A DNA stretch of 64,000 bases from the NCBI RefSeq assembly GCF_025698545.1, contig NC_068575.1, positions 60,459,980-60,523,979 of the forward strand, given 5' to 3'. Origin of the DNA: Gossypium raimondii (taxonomy: Eukaryota; Streptophyta; Magnoliopsida; Malvales; Malvaceae). This document shows positions 1 to 11,392 of the stretch, piece after piece. The position numbers and the translations under genes are program-made. Within the stretch, counting starts at the first letter, position 1, and the number at the start of each line of letters is the position of its first letter. The notes under the pieces were generated by a model that made no database searches, had not been told where the DNA came from, and saw nothing but the letters and a program-made list of their open reading frames with translations.

Positions 1-28
1 GATCTTTCTTTACTTATTTGTTTACTAG
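1..28 (+). other. 3' end of a 5'-leader intron
   Basis: A T-rich tract ending in TTTACTAG lies ten bases before the start codon of the RRM gene. It reads as an intron acceptor, so transcription probably starts left of the window. Confidence 0.6.
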
Positions 29-37
29 GTTATAGCA

Positions 38-1994
38 ATGGCTTTCTTAAGTAAAATTGGAAGTATACTTAGGCAGACCACAAGTATGCATGTCAATGCT
101 GAGTTGTCTGCATCAAGACCGGGCCTATTTCAAGTGTTGAGAAGCATGTCAACATCGCCAAGCTCGAAACTTTTTGTGGGAGGTCTGTTGAACTTTCCAC
201 TGTAGCAATCAAGCCATTTTTTAAGTTCCCTGGTTTTCTTCCAGCTTATTGTAATAATTTTTTTAATTGCAGGTATTTCGTTCCAAACAGATGATCAAAG
301 TCTGAGAGAAGCTTTTAGCAAATACGGTGAAGTTATTGATGGTATGTTATGATGAATGAATTCCTTAATTCAACTTGCTAGTGCTGTTATAACCAAACTG
401 CAAAGTCTCAAGATGTTTTAATCTTGTTTTCTACATTTTGTATGACGTATTCACGTATTTTTTTAGTATGGGCTGTGTTGTGTGAACGTTTTAGGTGTCA
501 TCCACGAACTGTTCTATGAAATGATTATTTGTTTCTGACTTTGAGTTTGCTTATGTCTTGGTGCTTATGCTATTGATTCGTTAATTGAGATATGTTTATT
601 TGTTTCCAACTTTGAGTTTGCCTATGTCCGGGTGCCTATGCTATCGGTGCACCAATTGATTTCCCTGTTGGTTTTCCAATCATCGATGTTGTTTGCTTTT
701 TACCAGTTTCAACTTTGTAAAACTGCTGATTAATTTTATATTTCTTGTAGCACGAATAATTATGGATCGAGAAACAGGCAGGTCCCGAGGATTTGGCTTT
801 GTCACTTACACCAGTTCTGAGGATGCTTCCAGTGCACTACAGGCCTTGGATGGTCAGGTAATAATATAGAAGTGTATTTGGATTTTGCTGATTCATGTGT
901 TACTTTGATTAATGTTGTTCCAAGTATTGTACCAAAAAAAATGTTTTTACTCTTTGTTTTTCTTTTAAGTATTTATGCGAGACACATATTTAGACATGGG
1001 TATGGATGTGACTCTTTCAGGACCATTCAAAAACATATTTTAAAACAAAAAACATAACCATATCTTACACTCACTACTCGGGTCTGAGTAACTAGCCTTT
1101 GATTTTGGCAATATGGAAATATCAATTGGTTGCTGCTGGTAAACCTTATAGGATCCTAATATGTTCATACACATGTATGCATATGTGTCAAACACCAGTA
1201 TTTCAATCAAGAATCAATGAAAAATAGAAACAACACATGTATTGAGTATTTTGTAAAATCAAAACCCAAAATGGTCCACTACCAAAGTGACCCTAAACTT
1301 GAAAATAACCTAATAATTTTAAGGCCTAAATTTACCTAACCCTAATTAATCGACCCCATCCAATTGACAGGTTTAGTCTCAACTTGTAACTTTTTGTTAC
1401 TAAAACAATAGGTAAGAGTGTAACGCGTGGTTTTATCATCTTTTTTGGGAACTTTTGTGGCTGAATTCTTGTTTGCAGGTTCTCCATGGCCGTCAAGTAA
1501 GAGTAAACTATGCAAATGAGAGGCCTCCTCGTAACTTTGGAGGTGGAGGTTTTAATAGCGGTTATGGCGGTGGTGGATATGGTGGTGGCGGTGGCGGCTA
1601 TGGTGGGGGCAGTGGTGGCTATGGAGGTGGTGGTGGGGGCTATGACAGAAATGATGGTTTCTCTTCTGGAAATTATGGAGGTAATGTTGGATATGCTAAC
1701 ACTGGTGGTAGCAGTTATGGAGGTCAAGGAAGTTATGGTGGTGGTAATAACTATGGCACAGGTGGTGTTAGCTATGGTAGTGATTTTGGTCAATCTGGTG
1801 TAGATGGCGGGAATTTCAATGTAGGAGGCGGTGATAGCTTTTCAACTGGTGGTTCGACCGGGTATGGAGGTGACTCAATGGGATTTGGTGGTGGTGAAGA
1901 TGGGTACAAAGGAGGAGCTTATGATGGAAATGATGCCCTGAATGACAACTCAAGAGATGAAGATGAAAGTGGTGACTTTGTCAAAAGGGCATGA
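38..1994 (+). CDS. Mitochondrial-type glycine-rich RNA-binding protein (RRM + Gly-rich tail)
   Basis: Spliced model of four exons: 38-182, 273-341, 751-857 and 1479-1994, giving 278 residues; all junctions are GT-AG and keep phase. The N-terminus (starting MAFLSKIG, rich in Arg, Ser and Thr, few acids) looks like a mitochondrial presequence. A single RRM follows, with RNP2 (LFVGGI, about residues 45-50) and RNP1 (RGFGFVTY, about 84-91). The rest is a Gly/Tyr/Ser-rich tail with an acidic end finishing DFVKRA. This layout matches Arabidopsis GR-RBP3 and GR-RBP5, whose members act as ORRM factors in mitochondrial C-to-U RNA editing; that role is known of the family and inferred here. A splice acceptor ends at base 28, just before the ATG, so the 5' leader contains an intron starting outside the window. 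Which paralogue this is remains uncertain. Confidence 0.93.
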
Positions 1995-2270
1995 AATAAA
2001 GGTGTTTGAGCTTTGAGGTATAATTTAATGGCGGATTTCTTTTGGCTTTAGTTTTAGTAATCTTTTTCTCTGAACTAATCTTCTTTATCATTTTAGTTTT
2101 GTGTGAATCGTTATCTCTGTAAACCTTGATACTTTTCAGTGTTTATCATGGAGAAAGCTCAATATTGCTTGGAATAATAATTTATGCTCCAAACATTTGC
2201 TTTATTTTTCATTTGGCGTGTTGATTTTTGTCTGTGGCCAGATTATTTGTTTGGCTCAACAGATTTGTCC
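1995..2270 (+). other. 3' UTR and downstream region of the RRM gene
   Basis: Non-coding, T-rich sequence after the stop codon, with an AATAATAA-type run near 2173 that could serve as a poly(A) signal. No reading frame is supported here. Confidence 0.4.
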
Positions 2271-3840
2271 CCCACAGCCTTTTTTTTTAACTACTAATTT
2301 TAAAAAATATTAAAAATTTATATTAACTTGTAAAAACTTTAAAAAAATTATATAAACTTTTAAATTTTTTTAATTAATTATAAAAATGAATGTTTTAAAA
2401 AAAATTATAAAAATTAATATATAATTATAAAAAGTTATTTATTTGTTCTTTGTTTTGAAAATTAAACTTTTAAAATCAAATTAAACACGTGGCAATAGGT
2501 ATAATTGAATAATAAAAGTTTAGTTTTATAGTATCTAACCATATAAAAATATAGGTCAAAATTACAGTAATGTACTAAATTATCAATAAAAAGGATAGAG
2601 TCCCACTATTATTATTTATTGGTGCAAGATCAAAAATATTTGATTCGACACGAAAATCACTTCAATGATTTGATAATTATTTTCATTATTTAACAATTGG
2701 TCTTATGTTATCACTTCATTCTGATTTTAAATTTATTTTCTAAAATAAGAAAGTAACAAATGTTTTTTTATAAATTTATTTTTTATATTTTTTATAATTT
2801 TAAGAATTTTTAATTTTATGATTTTTAAATATTTTAATCAATTTATAGGCTTACAAAGATTTTAATATTTTTAAATAAAATTTCACATCTTTTATGATTT
2901 TCATAAAATTTTATAATTTTTTATTAGAAAATTGAAAGATTAATTTAGGTTGTCATGTATTGTTATTTAATTAGTCCGTCAGTTGATTTTAATGATTTAA
3001 TGCAGTCAAAGATAGAAATCATTAACAAAAGAACTTAATTGATTTTTTTATTAATGACAAGTGTTCAATTAAATGCGATTGCGAATTAAGTCAAGGAGGC
3101 AAATCGGTTTTTTCTAAAAGCATTTTATATTTATTAAAAATCCTATTACACGTTAAATACAAATTTAGAATATAAATGTGTGTTTAAAATAATATATAAT
3201 AAATAATAAAATTTATAAATTGAAAGTAATTAATAATAACACGTTAAATATGTATGTTACTAAAATTAGACTAAATTATTTATCATAATGTTTTCATTAA
3301 TATTGAATTGGTGTCGAGTTAATTTGTGACACAAACTTAATTAAATACATTATTAATACATATAATTGGTGAAAGTAATAGAGTGTGCATAATAAAATAA
3401 AATGTTTAAAAATATTAAAATAATGCTTTAGTTGAATGGTAAATAAAATGTTTTATTGATGTAATTGATGTGGTTCAATTCTACCATATAGATATTTTCA
3501 TTAAGTTTTTGAAGTGAAAAAGATTTAAAAGATTAAAATACCCTCAAATAATATCACTTTTTTATTATAAGAGGATATTTTGATAATTTAATAATTGAGT
3601 TGATGATCAACTCAGTAAAACATAAATAATAGTATAAAATAATTAAGCGAAAATAAAATAAAATTAAAAATAAAAAACTAAGAAAAAGGGAGGGAACGTG
3701 GGGAAGAGAGAGGAATGAAAAAGTAAGTCTACCTAAATGTTACACACCTACCTCGGTGCAGTAAAATAGATATGGAACTAATTATTGAAACAAAGAAGAT
3801 GAAAAGTTTTATGCATATCAGACGGTCAAAAACATACTGA
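2271..3840. other. AT-rich intergenic region with decayed repeats
   Basis: No gene is visible. The stretch is mostly A/T homopolymer-rich sequence. Around 3020-3110 it contains a block resembling the outer arm of the foldback element at 51181-52380. From about 3180 to 3640 it carries a copy of a dispersed repeat also present at 48600-48970. A CACGTGGC G-box occurs at 2486-2493. Confidence 0.55.
3180..3640. repeat. Dispersed repeat family B, copy 1 (SINE-like core)
   Basis: This block aligns by eye over several hundred bases with 48600-48970. Shared stretches include a 'gtgcataataaaat' type segment, a 'tttagttgaatggtaaa' segment and the ending 'taaaataccctc'. In the core, TAGTTGAATGG resembles a Pol III A box, and GTTCAATTC about 32 bases on matches the B-box consensus GWTCRANNC. 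That suggests a tRNA-derived SINE, but no clean ends or target duplication are visible. Confidence 0.55.
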
Positions 3841-3870
3841 ATGATGGGCGTCATATCACCGATTATTCAC

Positions 3871-3877
3871 CACGTGT
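3871..3877 (+). promoter_or_regulatory. G-box / ABRE-like element
   Basis: CACGTGTC lies in the region upstream of the gene at 5965-10281. It combines a G-box (CACGTG) with the ACGTGTC abscisic-acid response core. Function is inferred from the motif only. Confidence 0.4.
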
Positions 3878-4180
3878 CTGATTCTCCATGCAGGATCACC
3901 AAATTCGTTGTAAACCTCACTACAATTACCAGTTTCCCAACTCCTCCATTTTTGTTCAACCCCATCTCTCTTTCAGCTTCGATACACCAAACCTTACGTT
4001 CGGATCCAAGCCTCATTTTTCACTCTTCACACCTTACTGATCCTTGAAACTATGGCACTAATTTGATTCACTTTGTCTCCCCTGTCTCAGCTAAAAAAAT
4101 ATCCATTTCGCTTTCGAGCCCTAACTTTTTTTTTTTGACACTTTTTCAAGGATCAAGTTCAACGGCTTCACTACGTTACT

Positions 4181-5934
4181 GTAAGTCCACTTCTATATTT
4201 CTCTAGTAACTATAATGTCTTCGTTTGTTTAACTCATCTCGAGGCACTGAATCTCTGTTAGGGCTGTGGTATTCTAGGGCTAGGCAGTTATGTTATTTGT
4301 ACTTTCGTTTAATATGAGTGGCAATTGCTTCGATATTTTGTTGTATTGGTTACAGTTTTTAGATTTTTACGTAAATTTTGAGTTTTAGTGTCTGTTTGGT
4401 TGCCTAGAAAATGGAGGATGCTGGGGAGTTTTTATTTTGAACAAATTGCATAGTTTAAATTTAACAAAAGTTACGATAGTCCGTTTGTTACTGCTAATTT
4501 GTTAGTGTTTATCTCATTAATAGTGGATATACGTTACTATTCATATTTAGTAGTTGCTTTGGCTGCTTTTTGAATGTCCCTTTTCTTTTTATGGTTTTTG
4601 GAGTTAGTTGAGCTTTCAAAAAAAAAAAAAAAAGAGTTAGTTGAGCTTGCTATGATAGTCTTTGATGCTTTTGATGTTTGTTTGTTTCTGTTAATGGGTA
4701 GCTGCCTTTTCTTTTTATCTTGACTGATGCTCCCTTGGTTTTATTTCTAGCTTTATGCTGTCAGTATCTTTCTTTATTTGGTCTGCCAGACTGCGGTTCT
4801 CATATGTACATCTTGATTTAGTGAACTCTGCCTGTAATCAACTTTGACCTATGTGAAGGTTGTTTTTCATGTTGGTCAACGAGGATGCCCCATAAATTGA
4901 CTAGAAAACAAAGAAACATCGTGCCATTAGATTGCAATAGTGAAAAAATACTAAGCTTTAAATGTTAGGTTGGAGGCAACAACTAGCAACTTAAGATGAA
5001 TTCAGAGCAAACACTTTTTAGTAGATTTACTGTCAGAATGCTATGCGCTCTTGTCTAGGCTATTCAGGAACAATAGTTTATTTCCACTGTTGTATTTTCT
5101 CATTCGGCTTCCTTGGCTGAGTTGAGATACCTTGTAATAAGCTCTGATAATGCAATAAAATGTGGGCTAGCGAATGTCTGAATGGCAGTAAAATTATTTA
5201 AGAACTTTATACTTTTAGTAGTTAACTGGGGGACAATTTCAGGCTTCATAAGTTTATGTTGTATTTAAATTTATATTAATTGCAAAAGGAATGAAGGTTT
5301 TATACAACCAAGTTTGTGTGATTATTCACATTGGTGGCTGTTCTGTGGATAATCTTGGTTCAGTGAGCTTCTTGTACCTGGTTCATCCTTGCTCCATACA
5401 GGAAATACATTTCCGTCCCCTTTTGTCTTAGTAGTTTCATACAAGAAAATGGAAGGCATTAATTATCTTTCTTCTTTTTGCAAAAAAAAAAAGAAAAAAG
5501 AAGAAGTGGTTGTATGGTTGAAGAAATTTGAGAATTGTTTTATTGAATAAGTTGTATTTGTAGCGTATTAGTTATTGAATTTATGCCATGCTGCTATTTA
5601 ATTTGTTTGCTGGATGCCTTTTTTTTTGACATTTTTATACTCATTGCTACGCATTCCCTTACAAAGTGAAGAGAAGAGGTGAATTTGTTGCTTTAACCTT
5701 TTTTGCCATGAAGACGCAATATGTTGGTTTTATTCATGCAGGATAAGGTTGAGTTTTGAAACGTGGCAAGTGGAGTGAATATTTCAAATGTACAGGAGCT
5801 TAGTTTCTAGTTTCAATTTTATTTAACGAATGATTCCTATGATTGTGTGCTCTGTAATGGAATTCCAGGCATCTGAAAACTTTATCTTAATTCTTATTTC
5901 TTGTAGGTAGTAATTTTCTTCTCTCAAAATTGTA
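4181..5934 (+). other. Long 5'-leader intron of the Gln/Ser-rich protein gene
   Basis: A strong donor (GTAAGT at 4181) follows a pyrimidine-rich leader. Acceptors are possible at 5907 (CTTGTAG) or 5934 (AATTGTAG), just before the start codon at 5965. Nothing in the span codes for protein. It contains poly(A) and poly(T) runs (for example 4618-4633) and is T-rich, as plant introns are. Long leader introns often raise expression in plants; that is not shown here. Confidence 0.55.
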
Positions 5935-5964
5935 GTTGCTGAATATTTTTGGCTTGGATTATCT

Positions 5965-8900
5965 ATGCCTGGCAACAAAGTTGGAGACAGGATCCATAAT
6001 TTCCTTGGCCAAGAGAGTTTGTCCCGTGGCCAACATCAATCGCAGGTAATTGATAGTACCTGGCCTGGCTTAAATAACAATCTGTGGGTTGGAAACCAGA
6101 GACAAGCTGGTGGGCCTCTTGTTTCCAGTTTGAAGAATTTAAGCGTTCATCAGTTAGGTAATAATCAAGGCATATTGATTGTTTTAGTTTCTACTCTCTG
6201 CGGTGCCACAACTATTGTACTGAGATCTTAGGCCACGGTTGTTCCATGTTTCTACTGTTCATTTGACATTATTATATTTTCCTTTGGCATTAGCAGAGTC
6301 TGACAGAGGACATAGTGGCCAGTCTTCAAGCCTGCAGAACAAGTTGAACTTCACTCAATCAGATCTGAGGCCTGAAATTGCCAGAAGTCAATTGCAAAAT
6401 CAAGCACCTATTGCAAATGCTTATGCGCAAGGGCACGAGTCTTTCCAGGCAAGGCACAATGAAACGAATTTATTGGGAGTGGAAATGGCGCACAGAGGCT
6501 TATCACTTCTTGATTCACCAATAGGAAATTGCCCTAATTTTCATAAAAAAAATTCATTGAGGTTGGAATCTACTGAATCTCCCATAAATTATGATCTTAT
6601 TGAGGGGCTACAACAATTTAGTGGGAAGCATCCTGGCTTGGTCCAACCTTTGTCAAGTCAGCAATCAGGGATGACTGACATGCAGTTGTTACAGCAACAA
6701 GCAATAATGCAAGAATTACAGAAACACCAACTTCCAAAGCCACAGTTGCAGTTACCAGAAGCAAGGCAGTTGAGCTCTGCGAATCAGGTTTCCTCTGTTG
6801 TTAAACAGGTATCAGATAGCCTTTCTCCAGCTCTAATCAATGGCGTTCCTGTCCATGATGCTTCAAATTATTCCTGGCATCCTGAGCACATGACACCAAA
6901 TGCAAATTTTCTGCGGCATGGTGCCTCTCCAGCAGTGCAGGTATCCTCTGGTATGTTTTCCCCTGAGCAAGGTCACATGCGTTTGATGGGTTTGGTTCCT
7001 CAACAAGTTGATCAATCATTTTATGGGATTTCTACCAGTGGTGCAAGGGGAAATCCATATCAATATTCTTCTTTTCAAATGGATAAGCCTTTGATGCAGC
7101 AGGTGCCAGCCAGTGGTTATTCCTTTCTGGATAATCAGTATGCTATGTTTTCTGATAAAGTGGGCTTGCAAGATGGAACTTCAGTTTCTAGACAGGGTGA
7201 TCAGGATAATAATGTATTTGGGGCTGCTCAAGGTTTAAATAGCATATTTCATTCAGAAAACTTGCAGCAAATGGTTATCGAGCCAAAAAATGCAGTGATG
7301 CAGGAGTCTCCTTGGAGGCAAGAGCATCGCAGTCCTCCAGAAACATCCCTGGAGAAGTCAGCAATTCAGGTCTCCTCTGCGCAGAGTGTGGCTACACTGG
7401 ATCCAACTGAAGAAAAGATTTTGTTCGGTTCTGATGACAGTATGTGGGATATCTTGGGAAAGAGCACCAACCTAGGTTCAGGGTTGGATGGTACAGACTC
7501 TTTAGGGGGATTTCCTTCTGTGCAAAGTGGAAGTTGGAGTGCTCTTATGCAGTCTGCTCTTGCAGAAACATCCAGTAATGATACAAGGGTACGGGAAAAA
7601 TGGAGTGGTTCAGATATGCATTGTTGTGAACCTCTAAAAGGAAACTTGCCAGCATCAATTGTCAATGATGACAGTAAACAGCAATCGCCTTGGGCTGATA
7701 ACAACTTGCCTGATGCCTTGTTCCTGAAATCTAATCCTTTAAGTATGGACAATACTGATGTCCCAGAGAATAATGTCAGCCAAAATCCTGCAAGCATGCA
7801 AAGAGACATCAAAGCTTTTGGCCATTCTGTAAGATCCAATAATGCTGAACATCAAAACCATTCATTGTTGCATCAGGTGCAGGCTGTTCGAAACATAGAG
7901 GTTGATCCAAGTAATAGGAGTATTAAAAGATTCAAAGGTCCACCTGCAGACTCTAGTTTGGATTCTCAGCAGGTAAGTTCCCCAGGTGCAGAACAATTAT
8001 CTTATGGATCCAATAGTCTGATGAGAGATGGCCTCGTTAATAATCCTTCAGTTCCTTCTGGAGACTCTAAACTGCTAAGCTCTTTATCAAACATTGGAGA
8101 TAATCATGAGACACAGTTATCTGCTAATACACTGGCATTTCTTCAGGATAATTCCCAGCATTTCTCCAATTCTAATAATTCAGCTGCTAACATCAGGGGT
8201 GAACACTCTCAGATCAGTCTCCAGATGGTTCTGTCCTGGTTTGATCAGTATGGGGCAATTAAAAATGGGAAAATGTTCCCCATACATGATGCCCAGAAAA
8301 CTGCCTTGAATGGTACGGAAAAAGCATTCATTGGTGTTCGGTCTTCTGACAGTTTGCATGTTCATTCAAGTGAGCAGCTAAATGCTGCTGCTGATGCTAA
8401 TCCACTAGATAAAGCCCAGCAAAGCTCAAAGTTTATGCCAGTAGCAACTGAGTATATCTCCCCTCACTCACAGCCACCTGATGTTGCAAGTCAGAATTTG
8501 GACACTGTGAGAGCAATGAAGCGCAAAATTATGACATTTGAGTTTTTACCGTGGCATAGAGAAGTGACACAGGGTTCTCAAAGGCCTCAAAACATCAGGT
8601 GAGTGGAGTAAATATGCCATTTCTTGCATTGCTTTTAACATTTTAGATTTCAATGATCCAAAGTGCTAAAATATTCCAAATGATAATTTGCAAAAATGCA
8701 AAAAATCAGTCTTTCTTCTCTTACTATTGTCACCTTTTTCATCTTTTTGAATTATCTATCACAGTGTGGCAGAAGTGGAATGGGCTCATGCAGCAAATCG
8801 ATTGAATGAGAAGGTGCATTCAGTGTCAACTTTATTTGAATGTTTGTTATTCCTTATTAAAACTCTGAAAGTTCTCAGCTTACAAACATGGTCCTAATTG

Positions 8901-10281
8901 CAGGTTGAGAATGAACCTGAAATGATTGAAGATTGGCCACCAGTGCCTGGATCAAAAAGAAGGCTTGTTTTGACAACGCAGCTTTTGCAGCAACTAATTC
9001 GTGCTCCTCCAAGAGTAGTTCTTTCTGCAGATGCCAGCAAAAACTATGAGACTCTGGCCTATTTTGTTGCCAGATCAGTCTTAGGAGATGCATGCAGCAC
9101 AGCATATATACCTGAAAGTGACACAGCTGTACCTCCTCACAGTGGAAGCATGTAAGTACATTCTTGGAATCCTTGACCCTGCTTTTTCTGGCTCTCATCT
9201 GGGGATCAATATTGTTAGCATACTATCTTACTATTTTCTTTTTCCTTTAAGCCTCCCTGAAAAGCTTAGAGAGCAGCGAAACCAATCCATCTTAAAGGCT
9301 GCAGAAGAGTTTATCGTCAGAGCGAAGATGTTGGAAAATGGTTTACAAAGGTAACTTCGCATTGATTTTTACCAATACCTTTATGTATAGCATCTCATTT
9401 AGTATATGAATCTTGAAATTCAACATTTAGATTCAGTTTGACTATTTTGTTCTCTCTTGGGTGCGAAGGTGTCATATATCGGTTAATTTATTGGCATGAC
9501 TAACGAGTTTGATTTGGCTTTTAACTGGGCAAAATCAATCAGAAGGGTATACTTCTCAGATACCCATGGATAGTATTAATTTCCTTTCTGTTCTTAATAG
9601 TTTACCTGCACGAACTTACTAATCCTTTGGAGGATGCAAACTGCTCTCAAGTTGCATTTTGGTATTTTATGTGAGCTTTGGGAAAAGGGTATTCTATTCC
9701 GGTGCATTGTTTAATATATTTTGAAGGAGATTTTTGCTTTGATTTGCTTCATTGTTATTATTACTTTTGCTCGCTTTTACATACAAAGTAAATATGAAGA
9801 TTAGAAATTGATTGCCTGAATTCAGTATATTACTGGATTCAATCATGACTGGCCTTCTCATGTCTTATCAATTCAGATTTTGATATTGGTTGGATGATTT
9901 GCTTTATGTAAGAAGATTGATTTTGCTCGGGGGTAATTTTCTTGGATTATGTTATGTCTAATGTTGTCAAGTTTATGCTAGACTGCACCTGTAAGTTCTT
10001 GTTGCCAATGGTATTCCCTTCTAATATTTGCTCTCTATTCAAGCAGTCTGGTCAAGAGAGCCTCAATCTTGGACTTAAGACTGGAATGTCAGGATCAAGA
10101 GAAGGTTTCAGTCATCACTCGTTTTGCCAAGTTCCATAGCCGGGGGCAAGCAGAAGGGATTGGAACATCATCGTTCCCAAATTTTGTTGCGAAAGTTAAC
10201 AGATTCTTCGGGCAAAGATACGTTCTTGCAGTACCTATGCCTAGGAATCTCCCTGATAGGGTACAGTGTCTTTCACTCTGA
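5965..10281 (+). CDS. Large Gln/Ser-rich plant protein, dentin-sialophosphoprotein-like family
   Basis: Spliced model: 5965-6157, 6297-8598, 8765-8813, 8904-9151, 9252-9350 and 10047-10281, giving 1041 residues; every junction is GT-AG and preserves phase. The start MPGNKVGDRIHNF and the end LPDRVQCLSL look like conserved family termini. The central exon of 2.3 kb is low complexity, rich in Gln, Ser and Asn, with a Gln-rich stretch near residues 200-240 and no recognised domain. The C-terminal 210 residues are better ordered, with an EVEWAH motif and a GSKRRLVLTTQLLQQL helix. Related Arabidopsis genes (At5g07940/07970/07980 group) are annotated only as dentin sialophosphoprotein-related. A nuclear regulatory role is a guess from composition; I assign no function. 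Confidence 0.85.
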
Positions 10282-11392
10282 TCATTAATTACTGATTTCC
10301 CCTTTTTAGGGGGTCAACTACCGTTATTATCCCACCTCCTGCTTCTCTTCTATGCTCCAATTTCTTTTGCTCGTAATTGAAGCACACAAATGAAAATGTA
10401 GGATCAGAAGCACATAGGGATGTTCCCACATTGTAGGCCATTGATGCAAGTCAATCCCTAGGAAATTAGTCTTCTTGCTGATCATATTAAGCATTTTGAT
10501 TTCCCACGGTTGTATGTATGATCATGCATGCGCGCGTGCATGCATTTGTATGGTGTATCGAATGAGCTGGAATCAAAGAACAATCTTCTTCACCGAAAGA
10601 AACGCATGCCACCCCGCCTACAAAACTGATCTTGCTGATATTATATGCGTGTGCAATGAGTTCAAGAGAACTATTGAATGATCCGAAATCCGTAACCTCA
10701 AATGAGCTTGGAATTTGATTCATATTTAAAAAAATAACCTTGTTCTACCATCATAACTCATTAGAGAAATTTAATATATACTAAAGATCCGAAAATATCT
10801 GATCTGATCTGAACCAAAACCATTTATCTAGTACATATTTGAAGGGACCTTGTAGCTACTCCTTCACTACTCAAATAAGAGTTTTTCGTGGCTAGAAACT
10901 GAACTTTGAGGCTCATAATTTCTAGGGGTTTGAGCTTTTCTGATGTTGGAATACAGGATAATGATTTTAATAGTTTTAGACATAACTTGCATTACGGCTA
11001 AAGAACGAATAGATCTGTCAAAGAGTAAATATACCTCATAGCACGTATTAGCAACCATGTCCCCTATTATATTCAAGATGTGCTTCTAACACATATATTT
11101 AAAAAAACTTACTTTAGAAGATTATACATGATACTTATGTATTACTATGATCCGAACACGAGTTGGAGATTGATGTTCTAGGGAAAATGCATATGTTTGA
11201 GCAGGGGCATGCCTGTGGCGAAATGGTTCTTTCAGGTCATATCTGAGAAACTATGAATATTATATTTCCATATTTGATGTGGGGAAGTGTTGACCATGTT
11301 CCACAGACGCAAAATGAAGTCTGGTGGCACTTGACAAACAATGTCCATGACGAATAATTCCTCCAGGGCCTATTAGCTTCTTTAGATTCAAT
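10282..11392. other. Convergent intergenic region with 3' UTRs
   Basis: This is the space between two convergent genes. It holds the 3' end of the Gln/Ser-rich gene and the 3' UTR of the minus-strand unknown gene. The only notable feature is the alternating purine-pyrimidine run at 10523-10545. No reading frame is supported. Confidence 0.5.
10523..10545. repeat. 23-base alternating purine-pyrimidine, near-palindromic run
   Basis: The run reads catgcatg, then cgcgcg, then tgcatgcat without breaking pyrimidine-purine alternation, and it is nearly self-complementary. Such sequence can adopt Z-DNA or a small cruciform. It also contains RY-type CATGCA motifs on both strands. It lies about 240 bases after the stop codon, probably in the 3' UTR. 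Confidence 0.6.

Noticed and set aside
1332-1793. Long minus-strand Thr/Ile-rich frame opposite the glycine-rich exon
   Set aside because: It is the antisense shadow of GGN codon repeats of the RRM gene; composition follows directly from the other strand.
3841-4047. 68-codon frame upstream of the Gln/Ser-rich gene
   Set aside because: Lies in promoter/leader sequence, has no family resemblance, and the main gene has a well-supported start downstream.
7366-7839. 157-codon minus-strand frame inside the Gln/Ser-rich gene
   Set aside because: Shadow frame opposite a coding exon with no start context or homology.
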